A stretch of DNA of 64,000 bases from an uncultured Oscillospiraceae bacterium (lineage in GTDB: Bacteria > Bacillota > Clostridia > Oscillospirales > Ruminococcaceae). Below are positions 1 through 7,126 of this stretch, in pieces. Where the stretch lies: contig UQBC01000012.1 in the NCBI GenBank assembly GCA_900539195.1, forward strand, positions 1 to 64,000. The letters run 5' to 3'. The translations under genes and the position numbers were made by a program. Position 1 is the stretch's first letter, and every line of letters starts with the position of its first letter. The notes below the pieces were generated by a model, which searched no databases, was not told the DNA's origin, and was given only the letters and a program-made list of their open reading frames with translations.

Positions 1-33
1 AGGACGCAAAGCCCACAAAGCGTTCTTATAGGG
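1..33 (+). promoter_or_regulatory. Possible 3' fragment of a GEMM-like (c-di-GMP-I) riboswitch
   Basis: The window opens with GGACGCAAAGCC (2-13), a string that matches the conserved core of c-di-GMP-I (GEMM) aptamers as remembered. The expected downstream tetraloop-receptor strand and the closing GGNAGC strand are not visible, and the 5' half lies outside the window. A hairpin with a T-run follows directly (34-55), as in a riboswitch expression platform. No + strand gene follows. This is a weak motif match only. Confidence 0.2.
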
Positions 34-55
34 ATAGAGAATTTGCTCTATTTTT
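34..55 (+). terminator. Intrinsic terminator at left edge
   Basis: Stem ATAGAG (34-39) pairs with CTCTAT (46-51) around a 6-nt loop and is followed by a run of five T. It would end a rightward transcript that enters from outside the window. Confidence 0.5.
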
Positions 56-73
56 CATATAAACAGATTTTAT

Positions 74-110
74 TACAAGAAAAGCCGTACTGTTTTTAAG
101 CAGTACGGCT
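74..110 (-). terminator. Terminator of the 6S-like RNA / DUF1292 transcript
   Basis: A perfect 10-bp stem, AGCCGTACTG (83-92) with CAGTACGGCT (101-110), has an 8-nt loop. Read leftward it is followed by TTTTCTTGT. It lies just 3' of the structured RNA at 121-299. Confidence 0.7.
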
Positions 111-120
111 GTAATTTTTA

Positions 121-299
121 AGACCACCTTGCCGTGGTATGACGATGAAACCCGCACATAAAGTACGGTGGGTAACTTTCCCCCGATTGTTTCACGCTCC
201 CTTCTTCCGCAATGGCGGGAGGTCTGCAATCCGCAAACGGAGAGAAATCCCTATTAAAGAGTGTCGGATCATATGAAATCATACTGAAGCGCACAAGGC
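121..299 (-). ncRNA. ssrS: Structured RNA of about 180 nt, candidate 6S RNA
   Basis: No gene fits here, but the leftward strand folds into one long interrupted hairpin. An outer 8-bp stem joins 295-302 with 123-131; GTATGA pairs with TCATAC; CCG-ACAC pairs with GTGCGG; then comes an open central region and an apical arm (TCTCCG/CGGGGGA, GATTG/CAATC) capped by CTCCC/GGGAG and CCGC-CATT-GCGG hairpins. Closing stem, central bubble, apical stem, a length near 180 nt and a 3' terminator are the 6S RNA plan. A candidate promoter (305-333) would start transcription at the first paired base. I did not recognise primary-sequence signatures, so the family name is inference; the presence of a structured RNA is better supported. 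Confidence 0.45.
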
Positions 300-304
300 A
301 GTGA

Positions 305-333
305 ATTAACTTTTTATTCGTCCTCTTCGTCAA
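305..333 (-). promoter_or_regulatory. Candidate promoter of the 6S-like RNA
   Basis: On the leftward strand TTGACG (+ strand 328-333), a 17-bp spacer and GTTAAT (305-310). The -35 lies inside the 3' end of the DUF1292 gene, in an acidic codon run, so chance is possible. The predicted start falls at the closing stem of the RNA. Confidence 0.4.
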
Positions 334-622
334 GCTCCTCAAATACGTTGAAGAATTCCTTGGCTACACGGTCGTATTCTGCATCGTCGTCGATGGTAGC
401 AAGATAAACTTCGTCATTCTTGTTTACTTCCTTGAGGATAACGTAAACGTCGCTGTCGGCGTTCTCATCGTCTTCTTCGGGGATAACTGCGCAGTAGGTA
501 CTGCCGTCAACTTCGATTCGTCCGATAAGCTCAAATGTAACGGTATCACCGTTTTCGTCTTCGAGGTCTATAAACTCGGCAGTGTCTAAGTCGTTGTCTG
601 TGATGTTTTCGATTTCTGACAT
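314..622 (-). CDS. DUF1292 (YrzB-like) acidic protein
   Basis: A 102-residue very acidic protein without membrane segments. The centre (IDLEDENGDTVTFELIGRIE, then the YCAVIPEEDDE stretch) is the pattern of the DUF1292 family, whose B. subtilis member is YrzB. The family is widespread in Firmicutes, usually near alaS/ruvX, and has no settled function. Those neighbours are absent here; the gene is alone with its own promoter (676-704) and the 6S-like RNA downstream. The start ATG at 622 follows a purine-rich site (GGAAGGAAT). Identification rests on pattern memory but the fit is good. Confidence 0.75.
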   Translation of the reverse strand: MSEIENITDNDLDTAEFIDLEDENGDTVTFELIGRIEVDGSTYCAVIPEEDDENADSDVYVILKEVNKNDEVYLATIDDDAEYDRVAKEFFNVFEELDEEDE

Positions 623-675
623 TGTTTATTCCTTCCTTTTCCGAGGACCGTTTCAAGACCTCTGTTCTGTATATA

Positions 676-704
676 ATTTTACACGAAACCAAAGGCGTTG
701 TCAA
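676..704 (-). promoter_or_regulatory. Promoter of the DUF1292 gene
   Basis: Leftward TTGACA (699-704), a 17-bp spacer and TAAAAT (676-681), about 50 bp before the start codon. Confidence 0.75.
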
Positions 705-891
705 GAGGTATTTTATGATTTTCTCGCAATACTATTCCTGCTGAGGTTAAATTCCCTAAAAATAGCAAATCGACGCGTTTTTAAGTTATAAACATAGATT
801 AAATACGTTGGTATTGTGTAAACTGTGTAACTATGTGACTAATACACAAAACCGCGATGTGCAATTTGTACAGTTTTCATTCAGAAAAGTG
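705..891. other. Intergenic stretch with nothing recognised
   Basis: AT-rich, with stops in all frames. It separates two divergent transcription units (DUF1292 leftward, large RNA rightward). I see no clear repeat or operator apart from the two promoters at its borders. Confidence 0.5.
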
Positions 892-920
892 TTGACTTAT
901 GCCGTTTGATGTGTTATCAT
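892..920 (+). promoter_or_regulatory. Strong promoter of the large non-coding RNA
   Basis: TTGACT (892-897), a 17-bp spacer and TATCAT (915-920), predicting a start near 927. Nothing downstream of it reads as a gene for about 800 bp. Confidence 0.75.
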
Positions 921-926
921 ATAGAC

Positions 927-1655
927 AAGGAAAAGGAAAGTTCCCCAGACAGAATAAAACATCTTGGTGCTGACTATTTAACATTATAAAGAGGGTTTTA
1001 TTCAACGCTATATACGATTCGGAAAGCGTATATAAATACAGTCGGACAGGAGGCGAGTCCAATGGGTCAGGAATCAAGTGAGTCACAGCAGTCTGTTGAG
1101 GCTCGCAATATAAATTAAGAAGTGAATGCGACGATGACAATACTCATATGGTAATCATCGACACACATAATAAAAGGGTTTTGACCTTATAAATTGCGGG
1201 TAAAACAGCTACAGTGACATTAAGAAAACCTTATAGCGATTGGTAAATCGCAGATTTCCGCAAAAGCGTTTATTTTATATATGGCTTTCAAGGTAAATAC
1301 AGGTAAGGTGATCAAAATGTACAGTTTAAGACATTCAAAGAGGCAGTTCTTCTGATAAAAATCTCTTAAGGATGTGTTGATTATGGTAATATACACTGAC
1401 TGCAAAATACAGCATCGAAGAGCGGTGCTAAATGAAGAAAGACAGTGAGGTATAGTCCAATGTACTAAGTGTACACAAGTAGCGCAGACTACGAAAAATG
1501 TAAAAGTCGGTTGTAGTTTAACGGCAAAAAGGTAGGATGATTCCTTTAAGGGGTATGCGAAGAACGCATATAGCGAAAAGCCGGTAACCGATAAGAACAA
1601 TTGAATATAATAACTAATCGGACTTTGGAGTATGTGTTGCTTCAAAGTCCGTTTC
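927..1655 (+). ncRNA. Large ornate non-coding RNA of about 730 nt (ROOL-like candidate)
   Basis: A sigma-A promoter (892-920) and a hairpin terminator (1620-1655) bracket about 730 nt with stop codons throughout all + frames. The transcript is dense in short stable hairpins: TATATACG/CGTATATA (1009-1034), GGAC/GTCC (1044-1060), CGATGA/TCATCG (1132-1160), GCGATT-GGTA-AATCGC (1236-1251), AGCATCG/CGGTGCT (1411-1429), GTAC/GTAC (1462-1474), ACTAC/GTAGT (1488-1517) and TATGCG/CGCATA (1554-1570). A possible long-range helix joins GACTAT (972-977) with ATAGTC (1452-1457), and AAAGTTC near the 5' end can pair with the terminator's GGACTTT. Size, hairpin density and a rumen/gut Clostridia host suggest the ROOL class (rumen-originating ornate large RNAs) or a relative such as GOLLD. 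Family membership is inference; that it is a non-coding RNA gene is well supported. Confidence 0.7.
1620..1655 (+). terminator. Terminator hairpin of the large RNA
   Basis: GGACTTTG (1620-1627) pairs with CAAAGTCC (1643-1650), then GTTTCC. The stem is strong but the T-run is short. Confidence 0.55.
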
Positions 1656-1715
1656 CATTATATATTGTATTTATCAAAGAAATGTGACTCAATTCAGAAA
1701 ACGCAGATTGAGGAG

Positions 1716-2266
1716 ATTGTTATGATATAATTTCCAAAGATGTATTCAGCAAATTCAATTAAAGCTATCATTGAAAGACTTAACCTTAATTCAGAAACGG
1801 TAATTCTGTTATATGATTATTTTGAAGCATTAGTCAGAAAGGCAAACCTTTATTTGTTCCCGAGAAAAAGAAATTGCTGGAATTTGCGGATGATTCGTAT
1901 ATAGAAGAAAATGAATATACTAATGAACTAAACCGTTTCCTTATACAGAAAATGAAATTAACCCGTATCAGGACGCATGGGATACTGTCGACGATTGTAT
2001 TCCGGAGATAAAAGACAGCAAGCAACCCTCTTGAAGATGTGCTCAGCTATCTTGATTATCGTAATCTGCTGCCGGATGAAAAAAATCTCAGTGAATTGAT
2101 TGGTATTATTTCGCGTTTGAACAACAATACAAGAATGCCGATCAATCGTGAATTTACACCTGTAGAGCTTGATAAATCCGGCAGAAGTCTGTCTGCCGAC
2201 AGTATAGTATTTGAAAAAGACGGAAATTTACCTTTGAATGTTATAAACCCGGCGTCGTTGAACTGA
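1716..2266 (+). pseudogene. Decayed gene, possibly of a SEC-C/Rho-N type family
   Basis: Three overlapping reading frames each carry plausible protein and join into one lost gene. The first runs from about 1740 (MYSANSIKAIIERLNLNSE) to 1830. The second follows (KPLFVPEKKKLLEFADDSY), then a frame with NEINPYQDAWDTVDDCIPE. The last is the frame of 2039-2266, with SRLNNNTRMPINREFTPVEL. At least three frameshifts separate them, and an early stop (ATG ATA TAA, near 1722) follows a ribosome-binding-like GAGGAG. The NNTRM-x-NRE-x-TPVEL block and the preceding GKP-x-FVP segment recall a Firmicutes family with Rho-N/SEC-C domains, where NNTRMWENRGHTPNEL-like ends are common. That match is from memory and uncertain. 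It lies directly downstream of the large RNA. Confidence 0.55.
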
Positions 2267-2303
2267 ATATGATATATTTAATGCAGGCGGTAAGTGTACC
2301 GTA

Positions 2304-2347
2304 TATATCAAAAAAGCTGTGATTTCGATTATGAAACCACAGCTTTT
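2304..2347 (-). terminator. Terminator of typA
   Basis: AAAAGCTGTG and CACAGCTTTT form a 10-bp stem (2313-2347). Read leftward it ends in a T-run just after the typA stop. Confidence 0.7.
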
Positions 2348-2359
2348 GCTATATCCGTT

Positions 2360-4192
2360 TTAAGCGTTCTGCTTTCTTCTCTTAGCGTCTTCCTTTGCAC
2401 GAAGATCGTTATCAAGAATCTTCTTTCTGATTCTTATTGTCTTGGGAGTTACCTCGACAAGCTCGTCATCGTTAATAAATTCAAGGCTTTCTTCAAGGCT
2501 CATTCTCTTATATGGGATAAGTCTTAAAGCATCGTCACTGCCGCTGGCTCTTGTATTTGTAAGGTGCTTTTTCTTGCACACGTTAACGTTAATATCGCCT
2601 GCCTTCGGAGAAACTCCGACAACCATTCCCTCGTAAACGGGAACGCCTGCGTCTATGAACAGTGTACCTCTTTCCTGTGCGTTAAACAGACCGTAAGCCA
2701 TCGCCGTACCCGATTCAAAAGCAACAAGCGAACCGACCGTTCTGGTGGGGATTTCGCCCATATAAGGACGGTAGCTGTCGAATACGGTATTCAGTACGCC
2801 TTCACCCTTTGTATCGGTCATAAACTCGCTTCTGTAACCGAATAATCCTCTTGAGGGGATAAGGAACTCAATTCTTGTTCTGTTGCCTACAGGCTGCATA
2901 TGAACAAGCTCTGCCTTTCTGACACCCATCTTCTCCATAACAGAGCCGACGCAGTTATCAGGTACATCTATTACAAGACGTTCAATAGGCTCGCATCTTA
3001 CGCCGTCAATTTCCTTGAAAAGTACACGGGGTGTGCTGACCGAAAGCTCATAGCCCTCACGGCGCATTGTTTCAATAAGGATCGAAAGGTGCATTTCGCC
3101 TCTGCCCGCTACATTATATGCATCGGAGTTTTCGCTGTCTGTTACTCTGAGCGATACGTCCTTTAAAAGTTCCTTATGAAGACGTTCTCTTATCTGACGT
3201 GATGTAACGAACTTACCCTCTCTGCCTGCAAACGGGCTGTCATTTACCGAGAATGTCATTTCTACTGTAGGTTCGCTTATCTTTACAAAGGGGAGCGGTT
3301 CAGGGTTGCTTACGGCGCAGATAGTCTGACCGATCGTGATACCCTCGATACCCGATAAGCATACGATATCACCGATTGTAGCCTCGGTTACGGGAACCTT
3401 GTTCATGCCCTCAAATGTATAAAGGCTTACTACCTTTGACTTGAAGGGCTTGTGTGAGCCGTTGTAGTCGCATACCATAACTTCCTGGTTCTGCTTTATC
3501 GTACCTCTTTCAATTCTGCCCACCGCAATTCTGCCTACATAGTCATTGTAGTCGATTGATGAAACGAGCAGCTGTAAATCGCCGTCGGGGTCGCCCTCGG
3601 GGCAGGGAATATGCTCAATTATCTTGTCGAACAAAGGCTTGAAGTTTTCGCCCATAACATCGGGTGAATATGATGCTACACCGTTTCTGCCCGAGCAGAA
3701 GATAACCGGGCTGTCAAGCTGTTCATCCGAAGCGTCAAGGTCAAGCAGAAGTTCAAGAACCTCGTCAACAACTTCCTTGTTTCTTGCGTCGGGACGGTCG
3801 GTCTTGTTTACTACAACTATTACCTTGAGTCCTAAGTCAAGCGCCTTCTGAAGAACGAATCTTGTCTGTGGCATTGTACCCTCAAAGCTGTCAACAAGGA
3901 GCAGTACGCCGTTTACCATCTTTAATATACGCTCAACCTCGCCTGAGAAATCGGCATGACCCGGAGTGTCTACTATGTTTATCTTAACTCCGTTATAGTG
4001 TGCGGCGGCATTCTTTGCAAGGATAGTGATACCACGCTCTCTTTCGAGTGCGTTGCTGTCCATTACTCTGTCTTCAACTTCCTGATTGTCACGGAATACA
4101 CCGCCCTGCTTCAGCATTTCATCGACCAGCGTCGTCTTGCCGTGGTCAACGTGTGCGATAATCGCTATATTTCTTAAATCTTCTCTTTTCAA
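2360..4192 (-). CDS. typA: Ribosome-associated GTPase TypA/BipA
   Basis: A translational GTPase of the EF-G/LepA superfamily that binds the 70S ribosome and aids 50S assembly under stress. The 610-residue product opens MKREDLRNIAIIAHVDHGKT, with the G1 loop HVDHGKT, G3 DTPGHADF and G4 NKTDRP, then the beta-barrel domain and the TypA-specific C-terminal domain (SRGLFGYRSEFMTDTKGEG). Full length for the family. The longest frame begins at 4198 with TTG, but AAGGAG lies only 2 nt before it. The next in-frame TTG at 4192 has normal spacing and gives the usual MKRED N-terminus, so 4192 is preferred. It stands alone with its own terminator. Confidence 0.97.
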   Translation of the reverse strand: MKREDLRNIAIIAHVDHGKTTLVDEMLKQGGVFRDNQEVEDRVMDSNALERERGITILAKNAAAHYNGVKINIVDTPGHADFSGEVERILKMVNGVLLLVDSFEGTMPQTRFVLQKALDLGLKVIVVVNKTDRPDARNKEVVDEVLELLLDLDASDEQLDSPVIFCSGRNGVASYSPDVMGENFKPLFDKIIEHIPCPEGDPDGDLQLLVSSIDYNDYVGRIAVGRIERGTIKQNQEVMVCDYNGSHKPFKSKVVSLYTFEGMNKVPVTEATIGDIVCLSGIEGITIGQTICAVSNPEPLPFVKISEPTVEMTFSVNDSPFAGREGKFVTSRQIRERLHKELLKDVSLRVTDSENSDAYNVAGRGEMHLSILIETMRREGYELSVSTPRVLFKEIDGVRCEPIERLVIDVPDNCVGSVMEKMGVRKAELVHMQPVGNRTRIEFLIPSRGLFGYRSEFMTDTKGEGVLNTVFDSYRPYMGEIPTRTVGSLVAFESGTAMAYGLFNAQERGTLFIDAGVPVYEGMVVGVSPKAGDINVNVCKKKHLTNTRASGSDDALRLIPYKRMSLEESLEFINDDELVEVTPKTIRIRKKILDNDLRAKEDAKRRKQNA

Positions 4193-4321
4193 CGTCAAGT
4201 CTCCTTCTTCGCATAAATTCTGTCTTTATCCTTATAATTATACTCATTTTCCGTGATTTTTACTAGATTATATTTAGATAATTTTGTACAAGTGATAAAA
4301 GTTTCACTTGTTTATTTTTCA

Positions 4322-4352
4322 CAAAAAATAGGGAGCCCCCACAGGGACTCCC
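4322..4352 (-). terminator. Terminator of the Cys/Gly-rich peptide gene
   Basis: GGGAG (4331-4335) and CTCCC (4348-4352) with further internal G-C pairs. Leftward it is followed by TATTTTTTGT. Confidence 0.7.
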
Positions 4353-4369
4353 CGGTTCCGGCGCTGTTA

Positions 4370-4504
4370 TCAGCAGCCGCATCCTCCGCAGTTGTTACCG
4401 CAACCGCCGTTACAGCCGCAATCGTTGTTACCGCAGCCGCCGCAGCAAGAGAATAAGAGAATGAGGATAATAATCCACCAGCAAGAGTTGTTTGAACAGA
4501 ACAT
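4370..4504 (-). CDS. Small membrane peptide with Cys/Gly-rich tail
   Basis: A 44-residue product: a short N-terminus (MFCSNNSC), one hydrophobic segment (WWIIILILLF), then a tail made almost only of Cys, Gly and Asn in CGGCGNN and CGCNGGCG repeats. The start at 4504 is chosen over 4564 because GGAGG lies 8 nt upstream, and the extra N-terminus is not protein-like. A strong terminator follows. About a third of the tail is cysteine, which suggests metal binding or disulfide cross-linking. Similar tiny Gly/Cys-rich proteins occur in spore-forming Firmicutes. I cannot name the family, and no modification or export gene is nearby to support a peptide natural product. Confidence 0.65.
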   Translation of the reverse strand: MFCSNNSCWWIIILILLFSCCGGCGNNDCGCNGGCGNNCGGCGC

Positions 4505-4667
4505 GATATGTTTCCTCCGTTGTTTTATTTGAGCTAAGCCGTTTGAGCGTTGCTCATAGTACATAATATGCCGAAGATAAAAATGTGTTACTGCAATTTA
4601 TTTCTTTGTTTTGTGATTAAAGAGTAAAAATCTGCCTATAATTGTATATAAGAAAGGCGGTCGGGGT

Positions 4668-7079
4668 ATGGAATTCAACGGATTTACCGATAAAGCAAAT
4701 GATGCGCTTACCTGTGCGCTTACCTGCGCCATGAGTATGGGGCATACCTATGTTGGCAGTGAACATATTTTATATGGTTTATGCGCCTGCAAAGGCGGAG
4801 TAGCATATATGATACTTGAGCAGAACGGGATAACGCCGGCTGCTGTTGTTTCTCGCATAAACTCGCTTATCGGCAAGGGTCTGCCGACTACGCTCGATGT
4901 ATCGGATCTTACACCGAGAAGCAAGCGAATACTTGAGGCAGCAGTACTGATAGCAAGAAATTCGGGCAGGAATGCCGCAGGTACAGAACATATTCTGCGT
5001 GCGATAATGCGTGACAATGAATGCTACGCATCTGTATTTCTGCGTGAAGCCGGTCTTGACAGCGAGGCGTTCATAATCAGAAGCGCAGATCCGCTGAAAA
5101 AAACGCCGCAAAGCGGAAACGGAAGTGATAAAACAGGCAAAGGTTTGTCCTCCACGCTTACAAAATACGGCAGGGAGCTTACTGCGGCGGCACGCAAAGG
5201 AAAGCTTGATCCGTGTCTGTGCCGTGAAAAAGAGACTGCCAGGGTTATCGAAATACTTCTCAGGCGGTCAAAGAACAATCCCTGCCTTGTCGGAGAACCC
5301 GGTGTGGGCAAAACCGCTATTGCAGAGGGTCTTGCAATCAGAATTGCGCAGGGCAATGTTCCCGCTGAGCTTAAGACAAAGCAGATATATATGCTTGATA
5401 TAACGGCAATGCTTGCCGGGGCAAAATACCGCGGCGATTTTGAAGAACGGCTTAAAAATGTTTTTGACGAGATAAGAAACGACGGAAATATCATAGTTTT
5501 CATTGACGAAATTCATAACATTGTCGGTGCAGGTGCAGCTGAGGGTGCTATTGACGCAGCGAATATCCTCAAGCCGATGCTTGCACGCGGAGAGATACGG
5601 CTTATAGGAGCGACCACTAATGCCGAATATAAAAAATATATTGAAAAGGACGCAGCGCTTGAACGCCGCTTACAGCCTGTAAGCGTATCGGAGCCCGATA
5701 TAAACGAAACAATAACTATTCTCAGTGGTCTAAAAGAACGCTATGAAAGTTATCATAACGTAAAGATCACCGACAATGCAATAAAAGCGGCGGCTGTGCT
5801 TTCTGCAAGGTACATCAACGATCGTTTTCTTCCTGACAAGGCAATCGACCTTATAGACGAGGCGGCGGCTAAAGTTAGGGCTAATGCAAGCGTAAAGGAA
5901 GAAAGCGCAGATAAGAATACAAGACTCAGGGAGTTGTCGGAAAGAAAGATAAAAGCTATAAACAACAAGGATTTTTCGCTTGCTCTGCGCATACGGGAAG
6001 AAGAAAAGGCGGTAGCGGCTGAAACTGCATCATATGGTCATATTGCGGTGCTTACCGAAAAGGATATCTCCGATGTAGTGACAAGTTATACCGGTATACC
6101 CGTAAGTTGTGACGACGTAAACGCAAAAAAGCTTTCTGAGCTTGAAAAGATCCTTTCTAAAAGAATTACCGGTCAGGCTGCGGCAATATCAGCCATCGCA
6201 AATGCGGTAAGAAGAGGGCGTTCGGGATTGTCAGACGAGCATCGCCCCGTAGGATCGTTTATATTTCTCGGTACAAGCGGAGTAGGCAAGACAAAGTGTT
6301 GCAGGGAGCTTGCACAGGCATTGTTCGGCGACGAAAAGGCTTTGATACGATTTGATATGTCAGAGTACAGTGAAAAGCATTCGGTTTCAAAGCTTATAGG
6401 CGCACCTGCAGGTTATGTAGGATACGAGGACGGCGGAAAACTTATTGACAGAGTAAGGCGCACACCATACAGCGTTGTACTTTTTGATGAAATAGAAAAG
6501 GCGCACCCGGATATTTTCGATGTGCTGTTACAGGTACTTGACGACGGGCATCTTACAGATTCTGCGGGAAGAACGGCGGATTTCACAAACACTGTCATAA
6601 TAATGACCGGAAATATAGGCAGCAGGCTGATAAGCGGCGGTAAGAGCAGACTTGGATTCGGTACGGGACAAAGGCAAAATGAGATCTCAGAGCTTATAAG
6701 AAACGAACTGAAAGAATATTTCCGTCCCGAATTTCTCGGCAGAGTGGATGAAGTGATCGTGTTCAATGAGCTGAGTGCGGACGATTACCGTCAGATATGC
6801 GGCAATATGCTGTCGGAGCTTGCCGGAAGATGCGCTCTGCAGGGTATAACGCTTTCGTGGAGTGAACGCCTGGAAGACAGGATATGCGCCGATGCCGGGA
6901 AAATGCACGAGGGCGCACGACCGATAGCAAAGCTGATTGATAAAAACGTAATGAATTATATATCAGACGGAATAATAAAAGGCTCGTTTGCTTCCGGTGA
7001 CAGAATTTACGCCGATATAACGGAAAGCGGCGGTTATACGGTAAAAAGGCTGTGCACGGCAAACAGAAACAACGGATAA
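4668..7079 (+). CDS. clpC: ClpC/ClpA-type AAA+ unfoldase
   Basis: An 803-residue HSP100 ATPase. It has two N-terminal Clp_N repeats (about 1-150), AAA1 with Walker A GEPGVGKT near residue 207 and Walker B VFIDEIHN, a short middle segment (about 400-450) far smaller than the ClpB M-domain, and AAA2 with GTSGVGKT near residue 534 and [11 protein letters not shown], then the ClpB D2-small domain. The tripeptide LGF in KSRLGFGTG sits where ClpC and ClpA carry the loop that docks ClpP. The protein should unfold substrates for ClpP. The usual clpC neighbours (ctsR, mcsA, mcsB) are absent, so regulation probably differs. A TATAAT (4637-4642) and an AAGGCGG site precede the ATG. Confidence 0.88.
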   Translation: MEFNGFTDKANDALTCALTCAMSMGHTYVGSEHILYGLCACKGGVAYMILEQNGITPAAVVSRINSLIGKGLPTTLDVSDLTPRSKRILEAAVLIARNSGRNAAGTEHILRAIMRDNECYASVFLREAGLDSEAFIIRSADPLKKTPQSGNGSDKTGKGLSSTLTKYGRELTAAARKGKLDPCLCREKETARVIEILLRRSKNNPCLVGEPGVGKTAIAEGLAIRIAQGNVPAELKTKQIYMLDITAMLAGAKYRGDFEERLKNVFDEIRNDGNIIVFIDEIHNIVGAGAAEGAIDAANILKPMLARGEIRLIGATTNAEYKKYIEKDAALERRLQPVSVSEPDINETITILSGLKERYESYHNVKITDNAIKAAAVLSARYINDRFLPDKAIDLIDEAAAKVRANASVKEESADKNTRLRELSERKIKAINNKDFSLALRIREEEKAVAAETASYGHIAVLTEKDISDVVTSYTGIPVSCDDVNAKKLSELEKILSKRITGQAAAISAIANAVRRGRSGLSDEHRPVGSFIFLGTSGVGKTKCCRELAQALFGDEKALIRFDMSEYSEKHSVSKLIGAPAGYVGYEDGGKLIDRVRRTPYSVVLFDEIEKAHPDIFDVLLQVLDDGHLTDSAGRTADFTNTVIIMTGNIGSRLISGGKSRLGFGTGQRQNEISELIRNELKEYFRPEFLGRVDEVIVFNELSADDYRQICGNMLSELAGRCALQGITLSWSERLEDRICADAGKMHEGARPIAKLIDKNVMNYISDGIIKGSFASGDRIYADITESGGYTVKRLCTANRNNG

Positions 7080-7082
7080 AGT

Positions 7083-7120
7083 AACGGCGCTCTGCTGTAA
7101 ATGCTGAGCGCCGTTTAATA
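7083..7120. terminator. Bidirectional terminator between clpC and the GGDEF gene
   Basis: A perfect 10-bp stem AACGGCGCTC (7083-7092) / GAGCGCCGTT (7106-7115), T-rich on the right side. It lies between convergent genes. Confidence 0.75.
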
Positions 7121-7126
7121 TTCTTC

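Noticed and set aside
118..342. Small - strand open frame over the 6S-like RNA
   Set aside because: Extends the DUF1292 3' region in another frame, without a ribosome site, over a strong stem structure.
927..1100. RNase P RNA (AAGGAAAGTTCCCC near the 5' end)
   Set aside because: Only a short resemblance to the GGAAAGTCC core; the remaining conserved regions are absent and the size is wrong.
877..1645. Two - strand open frames (877-1140 and 1220-1645) antisense to the large RNA
   Set aside because: They lack ribosome sites, read as hydrophobic or cysteine-rich noise, and lie opposite a promoter-to-terminator unit rich in hairpins. They are best seen as shadows of structured DNA.
927..1655. 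Group I or group II intron
   Set aside because: GAGGTATAGTCC near 1447 recalls the group I S element and can pair with GACTAT at 972-977, but no split gene, ORF, P3-P8 core or group II domain V was found.
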